NCBI RefSeq assembly: GCF_900115785.1
Contig: NZ_FOYS01000002.1
Coordinates: 496,001-560,000, forward strand
From: Halogeometricum limi
GTDB lineage: Archaea > Halobacteriota > Halobacteria > Halobacteriales > Haloferacaceae
Length of the DNA: 64,000 bases
Direction: 5' to 3'
Below, one piece after another: positions 32,586 through 41,279 of the stretch; within the stretch, counting starts at the first letter, position 1, and every line of letters begins with the position of its first letter. The translations under genes and the position numbers were made by a program. The notes beneath the pieces are model-generated. The model was given only the letters and a program-made list of their open reading frames with translations. It had not been told where the DNA came from and did not search any database.

Positions 32586-32768
32586 TCAGGTCGAACGCTG
32601 GTACGAAATCCCCCTGTTTGAATGTACCGGGTCGGACGGGTCAGTTAGCGGACACGAACAGATTCGCGGCGAAGAGGAGGGCCGCGCCGCCGTCGACCGT
32701 CCCGTGCGCTCCCCGTCACCGGTTCCGGGATAGCAACCCTCATCATCGTTCACGGCATCGCGCGGTGT

Positions 32769-33770
32769 ATGGATCTCCATCGAATCCGACTCAACAACAC
32801 GGTCTTCGAGGGTCGGAACAACGCGTACCTCCTCACCGGCGAGACGACGACGCTCGTAGACGTCGGCGCTTCGCTCGACGAGATTCGAGCGGACCTGGAC
32901 GCCGGACTGGGCGAGGCGGGCGTCGAACTGAGCGATATCGACCAGATTCTCCTCACGCACTGGCACGCCGACCACGCGGGTCTCGCGGGCGAACTGCAGG
33001 CGGAGAGCGGTGCTGTCGTCCGGGCACACGAGGCCGATGCGCCGCTCATCGCCAAGGAGACGGACGCCGTCGAAGCCGAACGGGACGTCCGCCACCGTCG
33101 ATTCGACGAGTGGGGCATCCCCGAGGAGAAACGCGACGAACTGGTCGACTTCATGGGTCTGCACGACGAGATTTCGGGTGACCCGGCCGACGTGATTCCG
33201 TTGACCGACGGCGACACCGTGGACGCCGGCGACGACGAACTCGAAGTCGTCCACCTGCCCGGCCACGCGGCCGGACTCGCCGCGTTCGCGTTCGCCGGCG
33301 AGACGTCGGCGGGAGCGACGACCGACGAGGCGTTCGTCGGCGACGCCATCCTCCCGAAGTACACGCCGAACGTCGGCGGGGCGGACCTCCGCGTCGACCG
33401 ACCGCTCCAGACGTACGTCGAGAGCCTCCAGTGGCTTCTGGACCGCGACTTCGACCGGGCGCTTCCGGGCCACCGCGACCCCATCGGCGACCCGACGGCG
33501 CGGACGGCGACCATCCTCCAACACCACCGCGAGCGAACCGAGAACGTCGTCGACGTGCTCTCGGAACACGGCCCCGCCGACGCGTGGACGGTGAGCGCGC
33601 ACCTGTTCGGCGAACTGGAGAACATCCACATCCTGCACGGTCCCGGCGAGGCGTGGGCGCACCTCGACCACCTCGTCCACGCCGACGTCGTCGCCGCGGA
33701 CGGCCGCGAATATCGTCTGGTCGACGATGACCCTGACGTGTCGTCGCTGTTCCCCAAGACGAAATACTGA
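32769..33770 (+). CDS. Metallo-beta-lactamase-fold hydrolase
   Basis: A 333-residue MBL-fold protein. LLTHWHADHAGLAGEL (61-76) has the canonical HxHxDH (H64, H66, D68, H69); VVHLPGHAAGLAAFAFAG, VFVGDAILP and ALPGHRDPIGDPTARTA supply the other ligands; the C-terminal AWTVSAHLFGELENIHILHG is the LACTB2/glyoxalase-II-like winged region. It probably hydrolyses a thioester or phosphodiester. ATG 32769. Followed at 26 nt by rpoL on the same strand. Confidence 0.9.
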   Translation: MDLHRIRLNNTVFEGRNNAYLLTGETTTLVDVGASLDEIRADLDAGLGEAGVELSDIDQILLTHWHADHAGLAGELQAESGAVVRAHEADAPLIAKETDAVEAERDVRHRRFDEWGIPEEKRDELVDFMGLHDEISGDPADVIPLTDGDTVDAGDDELEVVHLPGHAAGLAAFAFAGETSAGATTDEAFVGDAILPKYTPNVGGADLRVDRPLQTYVESLQWLLDRDFDRALPGHRDPIGDPTARTATILQHHRERTENVVDVLSEHGPADAWTVSAHLFGELENIHILHGPGEAWAHLDHLVHADVVAADGREYRLVDDDPDVSSLFPKTKY

Positions 33771-33796
33771 AACGCCGCGACCGGAAAGAGGAGTGC

Positions 33797-34081
33797 ATGG
33801 AACTGCGGGTCATCGACAAGACGGACGAAGAACTTCGCCTCGAAATCGCGGGCGAGGACCACACCTTCATGAACGTCATCAAGGGCGCACTGCTGGAGAC
33901 GTCGGGCGTCGCCGCCGCGACGTACGACGTGAACCCCGAGCAGTCCGGTGGGCAGACCGACCCCATCCTCTCGGTCAAGACCGAACCGGGGACGGACCCG
34001 CTCGACGCTCTCGCGGACGCGTCCCGACGCGTGCAGGACCTCTCGACCAACTTCACGTCAGCGTTCGAAGCCGCGCTGTAA
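33797..34081 (+). CDS. rpoL: DNA-directed RNA polymerase subunit L (Rpo11)
   Basis: A 94-residue Rpo11/RPB11/AC19-type subunit. LRLEIAGEDHTFMNVIKGAL is the family signature (GExHTxxN), followed by TSGVAAATYDVNPEQSGGQT. It dimerises with Rpo3 to start polymerase assembly, like bacterial alpha. Starts 26 nt after the MBL gene, so may be cotranscribed. Full length. Confidence 0.96.
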   Translation: MELRVIDKTDEELRLEIAGEDHTFMNVIKGALLETSGVAAATYDVNPEQSGGQTDPILSVKTEPGTDPLDALADASRRVQDLSTNFTSAFEAAL

Positions 34082-34087
34082 CGCCGA

Positions 34088-34636
34088 CTACTCGACGTCT
34101 TTCTCGCCGGCGCGAATCGACACGGAGAGCCAGTTCTCCATCGGGACGAGCGGACACTCGTAGCGGTCGTTGTAGGCGCAGAACGGGCTGTACGCGTAGT
34201 TGAAGTCGAGTACCCACGCCTCGCCCGCTCTGTCGTCGGGGTCCTCCAAGTCGAGGTAGCGCCCGGCACCGTACGTCTCGTCGCCGTTGGTCTCGTCGCG
34301 GAACGGCACCCACAGTCGGTGTTCGTCGGGGGCCGACCGGTAGGCGTCGAGAGCGACCGTCTCCCCACCGACTTCGAACGTGAACGACCCCCAGACGAGG
34401 TAGTCGCGTTCGCCGTCCGTCGTCGTCTCGACGGTTATCTCCTCTTTCCCGTCGTACTCGTCCAACTCGGCGACGACGCGGTAGGAGGGGTCCGGGTCGA
34501 AGTAGTCGAGTCCCGTGAACGACTCCCGTCGGTCGGCCGGAATCGGCGAATGCGGGTCGCGTGCGAAGTACTCGTCTTTGTCGGCGCGGTGGCGCAGCAA
34601 CGCTTCGCGCCACGCGTCGGTGTCGAGCGAACTCAT
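34088..34636 (-). CDS. DUF1684 family protein
   Basis: A 182-residue protein with the DUF1684 pattern: TDAWREALLRHRADKDEYFA, PIPADRRESFTGLDYFDP, DEHRLWVPFRDETNGDETYG, then GRYLDLEDPDDR and LDFNYAYSPFCAYNDRYECP. The fold is a small beta-sandwich with conserved Tyr/Asn/Cys; its biochemical role is not established. Cytoplasmic. Convergent with rpoL, with 6 bp between stops. Confidence 0.9.
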   Translation of the reverse strand: MSSLDTDAWREALLRHRADKDEYFARDPHSPIPADRRESFTGLDYFDPDPSYRVVAELDEYDGKEEITVETTTDGERDYLVWGSFTFEVGGETVALDAYRSAPDEHRLWVPFRDETNGDETYGAGRYLDLEDPDDRAGEAWVLDFNYAYSPFCAYNDRYECPLVPMENWLSVSIRAGEKDVE

Positions 34637-34737
34637 GAGACTCTCGGTACGTCGTCAGACGACTTGAACGCAGTCTCGGCCTGCGCGGACCCCGCACGAC
34701 CGGTGGCGCGCACGAGACGCCGCAGAAGAGCGCCGGG

Positions 34738-35550
34738 TCAGAGCCGGACGGGGACGCCGCGTTCGTCGAGGTACGACTTCACGTCCTGAATCGAGTACTC
34801 GTCGAAGTGGAAGATGGAGGCCGCGAGGCCGGCGTCCGCGCCCGCCTCGGTGAACACCTCGTACATGTCCTCTGGACCGCCACAGCCCGAGGAGGCGATG
34901 ACCGGCGTCGACACCTCGTCGCAGACGGCTTTCGTCAGCGGGATGTCGTAGCCGTCTTTCGTCCCGTCGGAGTCGATGGAGTTGACGAACAACTCGCCCG
35001 CGCCGCGGGATTCGGCCTCGCCCGCCCACTCGACCACGTCGATTCCGGTGCCCTCGCGGCCGCCCTTGACGGTGCACTCGAACCAACAGGACTCGCCGTC
35101 GACTTCGGCGTAGTACTCGCCTTCCTCGTCGAACCGGCGGCGGGCGTCCACGGAGATGACGATGCACTGCGACCCGAACGCGCGGGCACCCTCGTTCACC
35201 AAGTCGGGGTTCTGCAGTGCGGCGGTGTTGATAGACACCTTGTCCGCGCCGGCGCGGAGCGTCTCTTTGATGTCGTCGCGGGTTCGGATGCCGCCGCCGA
35301 CGGTCAGCGGGATGAACACCTCGTCGGCGACGCGCGAGACGGTGTCGAGCATCGTCTCGCGCCCGTCGGCGGAGGCGGTGATGTCGAGGAAGACGAACTC
35401 GTCGGCACCGGCCTGATTGTACAGTTTGGCCATCTCGACGGGGTCGCCGGTGTACTTCAGGTCCTCGAAGTTGACGCCGGTGTAGACGGCGGGTTCGCCG
35501 TCCTCGTCCAAGTCGACGTCGATGCAGGGGATGATTCGCTTCGTGAGCAT
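34738..35550 (-). CDS. hisF: Imidazole glycerol phosphate synthase subunit HisF
   Basis: A 270-residue TIM barrel. [17 protein letters not shown] has the catalytic Asp11, and [18 protein letters not shown] the second catalytic Asp (near 134). The phosphate sites [11 protein letters not shown] and [15 protein letters not shown] are present. With HisH it turns PRFAR plus glutamine-derived ammonia into IGP and AICAR in histidine synthesis. Slightly longer than the usual about 252 residues because of an insert ([11 protein letters not shown]). hisH is not adjacent, as commonly in haloarchaea. Confidence 0.96.
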   Translation of the reverse strand: MLTKRIIPCIDVDLDEDGEPAVYTGVNFEDLKYTGDPVEMAKLYNQAGADEFVFLDITASADGRETMLDTVSRVADEVFIPLTVGGGIRTRDDIKETLRAGADKVSINTAALQNPDLVNEGARAFGSQCIVISVDARRRFDEEGEYYAEVDGESCWFECTVKGGREGTGIDVVEWAGEAESRGAGELFVNSIDSDGTKDGYDIPLTKAVCDEVSTPVIASSGCGGPEDMYEVFTEAGADAGLAASIFHFDEYSIQDVKSYLDERGVPVRL

Positions 35551-35768
35551 TCGTTACTCGAAGCTTCGCGGATGGGCCGTTTGACGGTTTCGACTGTCGC
35601 GGTCTTTGCACCGACCCGCGCCGTCGGACGAACGTTCAAATAGGAGTGCGCGGCCAGCGACGCCGTGACCTGAGACCGACCGCGGCGCGGCCTGCGGGTG
35701 TGCGGCACACCGCGTCGCGAGCGACATCGCCGCCTGTTCGCCCCTCGAATCGACTCGTCCCGACCGCT

Positions 35769-37517
35769 CTAGGCGAGTCGGTAGACGCGCGCTTCCCACG
35801 GCCGAAGCGAGAGCGTCGCCGCCACGCCGTCCTCGGCGTCGTAGTTCGAGAGTTCGAGCGACGCGTCGCCGACGAACTCCGCCGACACGTCGTACGTCGT
35901 CTCGTCGTCGGAGAAGTTGAGGACGACGAACAACTGGTCGTCGTCGAGCGTCCGCGTGTACGCCCACACGTCCTCGTGGTTCGGCGTCTGAAGGTCGTAG
36001 TCGCCGTAGACGACGACGTCGTTCTCGTCTCGGAACGCGAGCAGTCGCCGGTAGTAGTGGAACACCGAGTCGGGGTCCGAACGCTCCGCCGCGGCGTTCA
36101 CCTCGGTGTAGTTCGGATTGACCGGCATCCACGGCGTCGACTCCGAGAACCCGGCGTGCTCCTCGTCCGCCCACTGCATCGGCGTCCGCGCGTTGTCGCG
36201 AGAGCGATAGCGAACCAGGTCGAGCATCTCCGACTCGGAGGCGAACCGGCCCTCTCTCCGCGCCGCTTCGACGTTTTTCAGCGTGTCCACGTCGCGTACC
36301 TCGGTCAGCGACTCGAACGGGTAGTTCGTCATCCCCAACTCTTCGCCCTGGTACATGTACGGCGTCCCGCGGAGCGTGTGGAGCAACGTCCCGAGCAGTT
36401 TCGCCGACTCGCGGCGGTACTCTTCGTCGCCGAACCGCGATACCATCCGCGGTTCGTCGTGGTTGTTGAGATGCAGGGAGTTCCAGCCGTCGTCTTCGAG
36501 TCCGTCCTGCCAGTGCGTGATGGTCTCTCTGAGGTCGGCCATCGACCACTCGCCCTTCGACCACCGTCCGCCTTCGGGACCGAAGTCCAGTCGGAGGTGG
36601 TCGAAGTTGAACACCATGCTCATGCCGTCGCCGTCGCGGCCGGTGTACCGCTTCGCCTGTTCGACGGTCACCTCGGCCATCTCCCCGACGGACATCACGT
36701 CGTAGTCGGCCAACACGTCGTGGATGGCGGAGACGTACTCGTGAATCCGCGGCCCGTTGACGAACTGGTCCGCACCGCGGACGATGGCGTCCGGGTCTTC
36801 GCCGTCGGGCAACCCCTCGGGTTTGGAGATGAGGTTGATGACGTCCATCCGGAAGCCGTCGATTCCCTTCTCTAACCACCACTCCATCATGTCGAGAATC
36901 TCCCGTCGAACGGCGGGGTTCTCCCAGTTCAGGTCCGGTTGTCGCTCGTCGAAGATGTGGAGATACCACTCGCCCGTCGCCTCGTGGTACGACCACGCCG
37001 GACCGCCGAAGAACGACTCCCAGTCGTTCGGTGGCAGTTCGCGGACGCCCGCCGGCAGGCCGTAGACGGCGGGGTCGAACGCGGCGTCGGAGACGCCCGC
37101 TTCCTCCAGACTTCGTCCCTCGCGCCAGACGTAGTAGTCGCGGTACTCGGCGTCTCGCGACTCGCAGGCGTTCTGGAACCAGTCGTGTTCGTCGGAGGTG
37201 TGGTTCACCACGAGGTCCATGATGAGACGCATCTCTCGGTCGTGGAGGCCCGCCAAGAGGTCCTCCCAGTCGTCCATCGTCCCGAACTGGTCGTCGATAG
37301 CCCGGTAGTCCGCGATGTCGTAGCCGTTGTCGACGCCCGGCGACTCGTAGACGGGGTTGAGCCACACCACGTCGACGCCGAGTTCGTCGAGGTAGTCGAG
37401 ACGGTCCAGGACACCCGGGATGTCGCCGACGCCGTCGCCGTCGGAGTCGGCGAAGCTTCGGGGGTACACCTGATAGACGACCGCTTCCTTCCACCACTTG
37501 CGGTCGGTGTCGGTCAT
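35769..37517 (-). CDS. GH13 alpha-glucosidase (first of a tandem pair)
   Basis: A 582-residue glycoside hydrolase family 13 enzyme. AVVYQVYPRSFADSDGDGVG and DLVVNHTSDEHDWFQNA are regions I and V. KGIDGFRMDVINLISKPEGL contains the catalytic nucleophile Asp with Val directly after it; SVGEMAEVTVEQAKRY has the acid/base Glu; LNNHDEPRMVSRFG has the transition-state Asp. Val after the nucleophile is known in oligo-1,6-glucosidases, so alpha-1,6 preference is inferred. No signal peptide, so cytoplasmic. About 45 bp after its homologue on the same strand. Confidence 0.93.
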   Translation of the reverse strand: MTDTDRKWWKEAVVYQVYPRSFADSDGDGVGDIPGVLDRLDYLDELGVDVVWLNPVYESPGVDNGYDIADYRAIDDQFGTMDDWEDLLAGLHDREMRLIMDLVVNHTSDEHDWFQNACESRDAEYRDYYVWREGRSLEEAGVSDAAFDPAVYGLPAGVRELPPNDWESFFGGPAWSYHEATGEWYLHIFDERQPDLNWENPAVRREILDMMEWWLEKGIDGFRMDVINLISKPEGLPDGEDPDAIVRGADQFVNGPRIHEYVSAIHDVLADYDVMSVGEMAEVTVEQAKRYTGRDGDGMSMVFNFDHLRLDFGPEGGRWSKGEWSMADLRETITHWQDGLEDDGWNSLHLNNHDEPRMVSRFGDEEYRRESAKLLGTLLHTLRGTPYMYQGEELGMTNYPFESLTEVRDVDTLKNVEAARREGRFASESEMLDLVRYRSRDNARTPMQWADEEHAGFSESTPWMPVNPNYTEVNAAAERSDPDSVFHYYRRLLAFRDENDVVVYGDYDLQTPNHEDVWAYTRTLDDDQLFVVLNFSDDETTYDVSAEFVGDASLELSNYDAEDGVAATLSLRPWEARVYRLA

Positions 37518-37571
37518 ATCTCTCGTAGGAGAGACAGTCTGTTTTACTCCGTCGGTTCGCTCGCGGACCCG

Positions 37572-39341
37572 TCAGCAGCGATACACGCGGACCTCCCACG
37601 GCCGAAGCGAGAGCGACCCGTCACGGAGTTCTTGGACCGCGTCGTCGGCATCGTAGTTCGAGAGTTCGAGCGTCACACCGGACGCTTCGACGGGACTCGC
37701 GACAGTCGTCGTCTCACTCGCGAAGTTGAGGACGACGAACAGACGCTCCTCCCCGAGCGTTCGCGTGTACGCCCACACGTCCTCGTGGTCCTGGAAGAAC
37801 GGGTCGTAGTCGCCGTAGACGACGACGTCGTTCTCGTCTCGGAACGCGAGCAGTCGCTGGTAGTAGCGAAACACCGAGTCGGCGTCGTCTCGCTCCGCCG
37901 TGGCGTTCACCTCGGGGTAGTTCGGGTTGACCGCTATCCACGGCCGGGATTCCGAGAACCCCGCGTACTCATCGTCCGTCCACTGCACCGGCGTCCGCGC
38001 GTTGTCTCGACTGTTCGCGCGGAGTCCGTCCCGGACCGCGTCGAACGAGTCCACTTCGCCGGCGTCTATCGCCTCTCGAACGTTGTTCAGCGTCTCCACG
38101 TCCCGGAAGTCGTCAAACGACTCGAACGGGTAGTTCGTCATCCCCAACTCTTCGCCTTGGTAGACGTACGGCGTCCCGCGGAGCGTGTGGAGGAGCGTCC
38201 CGAGCAGTTTCGCCGACTCCCGGCGGAACTCTCCGTCGTCGCCGAACCGTGACACCATCCGCGGTTGGTCGTGGTTGTTGAGATACAGCGAGTTCCACCC
38301 CTCGTCGGCGAACGCCTCCTGCCAGCGGTCGAAGACGGCCTTCAGGTCCGTCAGATTCCAGTCTTCTGTCTCCCACACCTCTTCTCCCCTATCGAGGAGG
38401 ACGTGCTCGAAGTGAAACAGCATCGAGAGGCCGTCGCCGTCCTCGTCGTCGGAGACGTACCGTCGCGCGTGGTCCACCGGAAGCGGATTACCGACCATCT
38501 CGCCGACAGTCAGGAGTGCCCGGTCGAGGACCGCCTCGCGCATCTCCCCGAGGAACTCGTGAACGCGGGGTCCGTTGGCGACTCGGTCGATGGTCCGGAC
38601 GCCCGCGTCGGGGTCGGTTCCCGGCAGTCCCTCCGGTTTGGAGACGAGGTTGATGACGTCCATCCGGAAGCCGTCGATTCCCTTCTGGACCCACCAGTTC
38701 ATCATGTCGAACACGTCCTCTCGGACGTCGGGGTTCTCCCAGTTCAGGTCCGGTTGCTTGCGGTCGAACAGGTGGAGATACCACTGCTCGGTCCCCTCGT
38801 GGTACGCCCACGCCGGGCCGCCGAAGAACGACCTCCAGTCGTTCGGCGGTGCCTCGCCGTCGGGGCCGACGTCGTACTCCGCGTCCGCGTCGGCGGCGTC
38901 GCGGCCGTCGCGCCAGACGTAGTAGTCGCGGTACTCGGTGTCTCGCGACTCGCAGGCGTTCTGAAACCAGTCGTGTTCGTCGGAGGTGTGGTTCACCACG
39001 AGGTCCATGACGAGTTTGATGTCTCTCTCGTGGAGTGCGTCGCGGAGTGCCTCCCAGTCGGCCATCGTCCCGAACTGGTCGTCGATGGCCCGGTAGTCCG
39101 CGATGTCGTAGCCGTTGTCGGCCTGCGGCGACTCGTAGACGGGGGTGAGCCACACCACGTCGACGCCGAGTTCGTCGAGGTAGTCGACCTTCTCGACGAT
39201 ACCCGGGATGTCGCCGACGCCGTCGCCGTCGGAGTCGGCGAAACTTCGGGGATACACCTGGTAGACGACCGCTTCCTTCCACCACCGCCGCGTCTCACCG
39301 TTCGGGAGCGTCTCGCCGCCGGTCCGCGCCGTCTCGTCCAT
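37572..39341 (-). CDS. GH13 alpha-glucosidase (second of a tandem pair)
   Basis: A 589-residue homologue of the following gene, clearly a tandem duplicate by inspection. It keeps GFRMDVINLVSKPEGLPGTD, LTVGEMVGNPLPVDHARRYV and LNNHDQPRMVSRFG, so all three catalytic carboxylates and the Val after the nucleophile. The N-terminus has about 18 extra residues (ETARTGGETLPNGETRR). Cys at the very C-terminus (VYRC). Probably cotranscribed with the downstream copy; no sugar transporter or regulator is adjacent. Divergent acid/base surroundings (VGNPL against AEVTV) suggest a different substrate range. Confidence 0.93.
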   Translation of the reverse strand: MDETARTGGETLPNGETRRWWKEAVVYQVYPRSFADSDGDGVGDIPGIVEKVDYLDELGVDVVWLTPVYESPQADNGYDIADYRAIDDQFGTMADWEALRDALHERDIKLVMDLVVNHTSDEHDWFQNACESRDTEYRDYYVWRDGRDAADADAEYDVGPDGEAPPNDWRSFFGGPAWAYHEGTEQWYLHLFDRKQPDLNWENPDVREDVFDMMNWWVQKGIDGFRMDVINLVSKPEGLPGTDPDAGVRTIDRVANGPRVHEFLGEMREAVLDRALLTVGEMVGNPLPVDHARRYVSDDEDGDGLSMLFHFEHVLLDRGEEVWETEDWNLTDLKAVFDRWQEAFADEGWNSLYLNNHDQPRMVSRFGDDGEFRRESAKLLGTLLHTLRGTPYVYQGEELGMTNYPFESFDDFRDVETLNNVREAIDAGEVDSFDAVRDGLRANSRDNARTPVQWTDDEYAGFSESRPWIAVNPNYPEVNATAERDDADSVFRYYQRLLAFRDENDVVVYGDYDPFFQDHEDVWAYTRTLGEERLFVVLNFASETTTVASPVEASGVTLELSNYDADDAVQELRDGSLSLRPWEVRVYRC

Positions 39342-39428
39342 ACACCGTCGTCGGGCGAGACGTACTTAGGCCTCGGTGGCCGCCGGTGATTCGGATGTTC
39401 TTTTATCCCCGGGGCCGAACCGTCGGCT

Positions 39429-39656
39429 ATGAGCGACGAGACGTACGAAAACCCGAGCGACCAGTACGAGAGCGACCACACGGTGGAGGGCCACGCCGCG
39501 AACGAACACGACGAGTACGAGGGCGCGCACCACTCCTCGGACCCCGGGCGCGTCACCTCGCCGATGCAGGAGTTCTCGACGGGGAAGGCGATGACCGGAC
39601 TCGTGGTTCTCGCCGTCGGCCTCGCGGTCATCTTCGGTCTCCCACTCGTCCTCTGA
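39429..39656 (+). CDS. Small haloarchaeal protein with C-terminal membrane anchor
   Basis: A 75-residue protein: acidic/His-rich N-terminus (HTVEGHAANEHDEYEGAHHS), linker SPMQEFSTG, then one membrane helix AMTGLVVLAVGLAVIFGLPL ending at the C-terminus. Halobacteria-only family (recalled as DUF7550, unverified). ATG 39429 is about 25 nt after TATA-like TCTTTTATCC. Function unknown. Confidence 0.82.
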   Translation: MSDETYENPSDQYESDHTVEGHAANEHDEYEGAHHSSDPGRVTSPMQEFSTGKAMTGLVVLAVGLAVIFGLPLVL

Positions 39657-39747
39657 GGGCGGCCCCGGACGCCGCCGCAGAGAACCGGCAACTCGTACGA
39701 GGTTCCCCTTTCCCGCCGCCTTTTAGCGTTCGCGACGTACGACGACC

Positions 39748-40716
39748 GTGAAGTCCATCGTCGTCACCGAGTACGGAAGTAGCGACGCCCTCGAACTGCG
39801 GGAGACAGCGGTTCCGGAACCGGGGCCGGGCGAGGTCAGAATCGACGTCGCCGCCGCGGGACTGAACTTCGCGGACGTGATGCAACGCCGCGGACACTAC
39901 CGAGACGGCCCGGAACCGCCGTTCGTGCCGGGGTTCGAGGCCGCAGGAACTATCGACGCCGTCGGCGAGGGCGTCGACCGAGAGGTGGGAGAGCGCGTGG
40001 TCGCACTCACCGACGAGGCGTACGCCGAGTACGCGACGGCGTTCGAGCAGTCGCTGTTCGACGTGCCCGAGTCGATGTCGTTCGCGGAGGCCGCCGGATT
40101 TCCCGTCCAGTTCCTCACCGCGTACAACTGCCTGCACAACTGGGGCAACCTGACCGCGCACGACCGCGTCCTGATACACGCCGCGGCGGGCGGCGTCGGC
40201 ACGGCGGCCGTCCAGTTGGCCGACCACGCCGGTGCGGAGTCGTTCGGAACCGCGAGCACCGAGGAGAAGTTGGACCTCGCCGTCGACCTCGGGTTGGACC
40301 ACCCGATAAACTACGAAGAGACCGACTTCCGAGACGTCGTCGAAGAGGAGACGGACGGCGAGGGCGTGAACCTCGTCTTGGACGGGGTGAACGGCGAGAC
40401 GTTCGAGCGGAGTCTGGACGCGCTCGCGGCGTTCGGACGCGTCGTCGTCTACGGCGCGGCCTCCGGCGAGGTGGCGAAACCGGACACCTCGCGTCTCCTG
40501 TTCGAGAACAAGTCCGTCCTCGGGTTCCACCTCGGGAACGCCATCCAGACGGAACCGTCGCGCGTCCTCGGCGCGACGGCCGAACTCCAGCGACTCCTCG
40601 CGGCGGGCGAACTCGACGTCGTCGTCGGGGAGACGTTCGCGCTCGAAGATGCGAGAGACGCACAGGAGTATCTGGAGAGTAGACAGAGCGTCGGAAAGGT
40701 CGTCCTCGAACCCTGA
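39748..40716 (+). CDS. Zinc-independent quinone oxidoreductase (MDR family)
   Basis: A 322-residue medium-chain dehydrogenase/reductase. PGPGEVRIDVAAAGLNFADV and PFVPGFEAAGTIDAVGEGVD are the GroES-like N-terminal domain; IHAAAGGVGTAAVQLADHAG is the NADPH Rossmann motif. Structural and catalytic zinc ligands are missing, as in the quinone-reductase branch. It reduces quinones or enones with NADPH. GTG 39748 is chosen; TATA-like CTTTTAGCG is about 25 nt upstream. The C-terminus AQEYLESRQSVGKVVLEP is normal. Confidence 0.92.
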   Translation: MKSIVVTEYGSSDALELRETAVPEPGPGEVRIDVAAAGLNFADVMQRRGHYRDGPEPPFVPGFEAAGTIDAVGEGVDREVGERVVALTDEAYAEYATAFEQSLFDVPESMSFAEAAGFPVQFLTAYNCLHNWGNLTAHDRVLIHAAAGGVGTAAVQLADHAGAESFGTASTEEKLDLAVDLGLDHPINYEETDFRDVVEEETDGEGVNLVLDGVNGETFERSLDALAAFGRVVVYGAASGEVAKPDTSRLLFENKSVLGFHLGNAIQTEPSRVLGATAELQRLLAAGELDVVVGETFALEDARDAQEYLESRQSVGKVVLEP

Positions 40717-40789
40717 CGAACGCGCGACGGTGAGAGACGTTCCGTCGAACGGCTAACAGACTTTTCAGCGACCCTCTCGTAGCCGGAGT

Positions 40790-41260
40790 GTGCCAACTGC
40801 CAAGTTCGAGGTTTCGGACTACGAAGTCGCCGTCGAACCGTGGAGTCCCATCGAGCGACGAATCGTTCTCCGCTCCGCCGACGGAGGCGACGAAGCGACG
40901 CTGCTGTTTACGTCGAACCGGACGGAGACCGGTGTCGTCTCCAACGTCGACGACCCCGACACTGGTGCCGCCGTCTGGGCGTACTTCGACCGCGAGGAGT
41001 TCGACAGCGTCCTCCGTCTCGTCGAATCCGACGCCACCCTCTACTTCCACTACGGACACGTGAGCGGGTCGAAGAGCGCTCGCTCGCTGTACTTCGTCTC
41101 CGTCGAGACGTCGGCGGCCACGCCCGGACGCGGTGACGACGGGATTGCGGAGTCGCTCCCGTTCGGTGCGTACGACGGCGAGGAATCGCTCGAGATACCG
41201 ACCGAATCGGAGGGCGAAGCGGCCGAGAGAATCCGCGACCGGACGGCCGAGCGGAACTGA
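40790..41260 (+). CDS. Uncharacterised haloarchaeal protein
   Basis: A 156-residue soluble acidic protein that I do not recognise. Beta-rich: KFEVSDYEVAVEPWSPIERR, RIVLRSADGGDEATLLFTSN, VWAYFDREEFDSVLRLVESD, RSLYFVSVETSAATP; the tail is Glu-rich and helical. GTG 40790 is supported by TATA-like CTTTTCAGC at about 25 nt upstream. It follows the quinone reductase after 73 bp and converges on purL. Confidence 0.7.
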   Translation: MPTAKFEVSDYEVAVEPWSPIERRIVLRSADGGDEATLLFTSNRTETGVVSNVDDPDTGAAVWAYFDREEFDSVLRLVESDATLYFHYGHVSGSKSARSLYFVSVETSAATPGRGDDGIAESLPFGAYDGEESLEIPTESEGEAAERIRDRTAERN

Positions 41261-41279
41261 GCTTCGACCCGCGCGGCGG

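Noticed and set aside
32586-32768. Possible small gene between dnaJ-like and MBL genes
   Set aside because: Only divergent promoter sequence seen, no coding frame with proper bias.
35551-35768. Possible gene between hisF and the alpha-glucosidase
   Set aside because: Frames are short and Arg-rich; nothing beyond promoter-like TTCAAATAGG near 35634.
35554-37599. 681-codon minus-strand frame
   Set aside because: Frame-shifted shadow of the GH13 gene at 35769-37517; Arg/Gly-rich without motifs.
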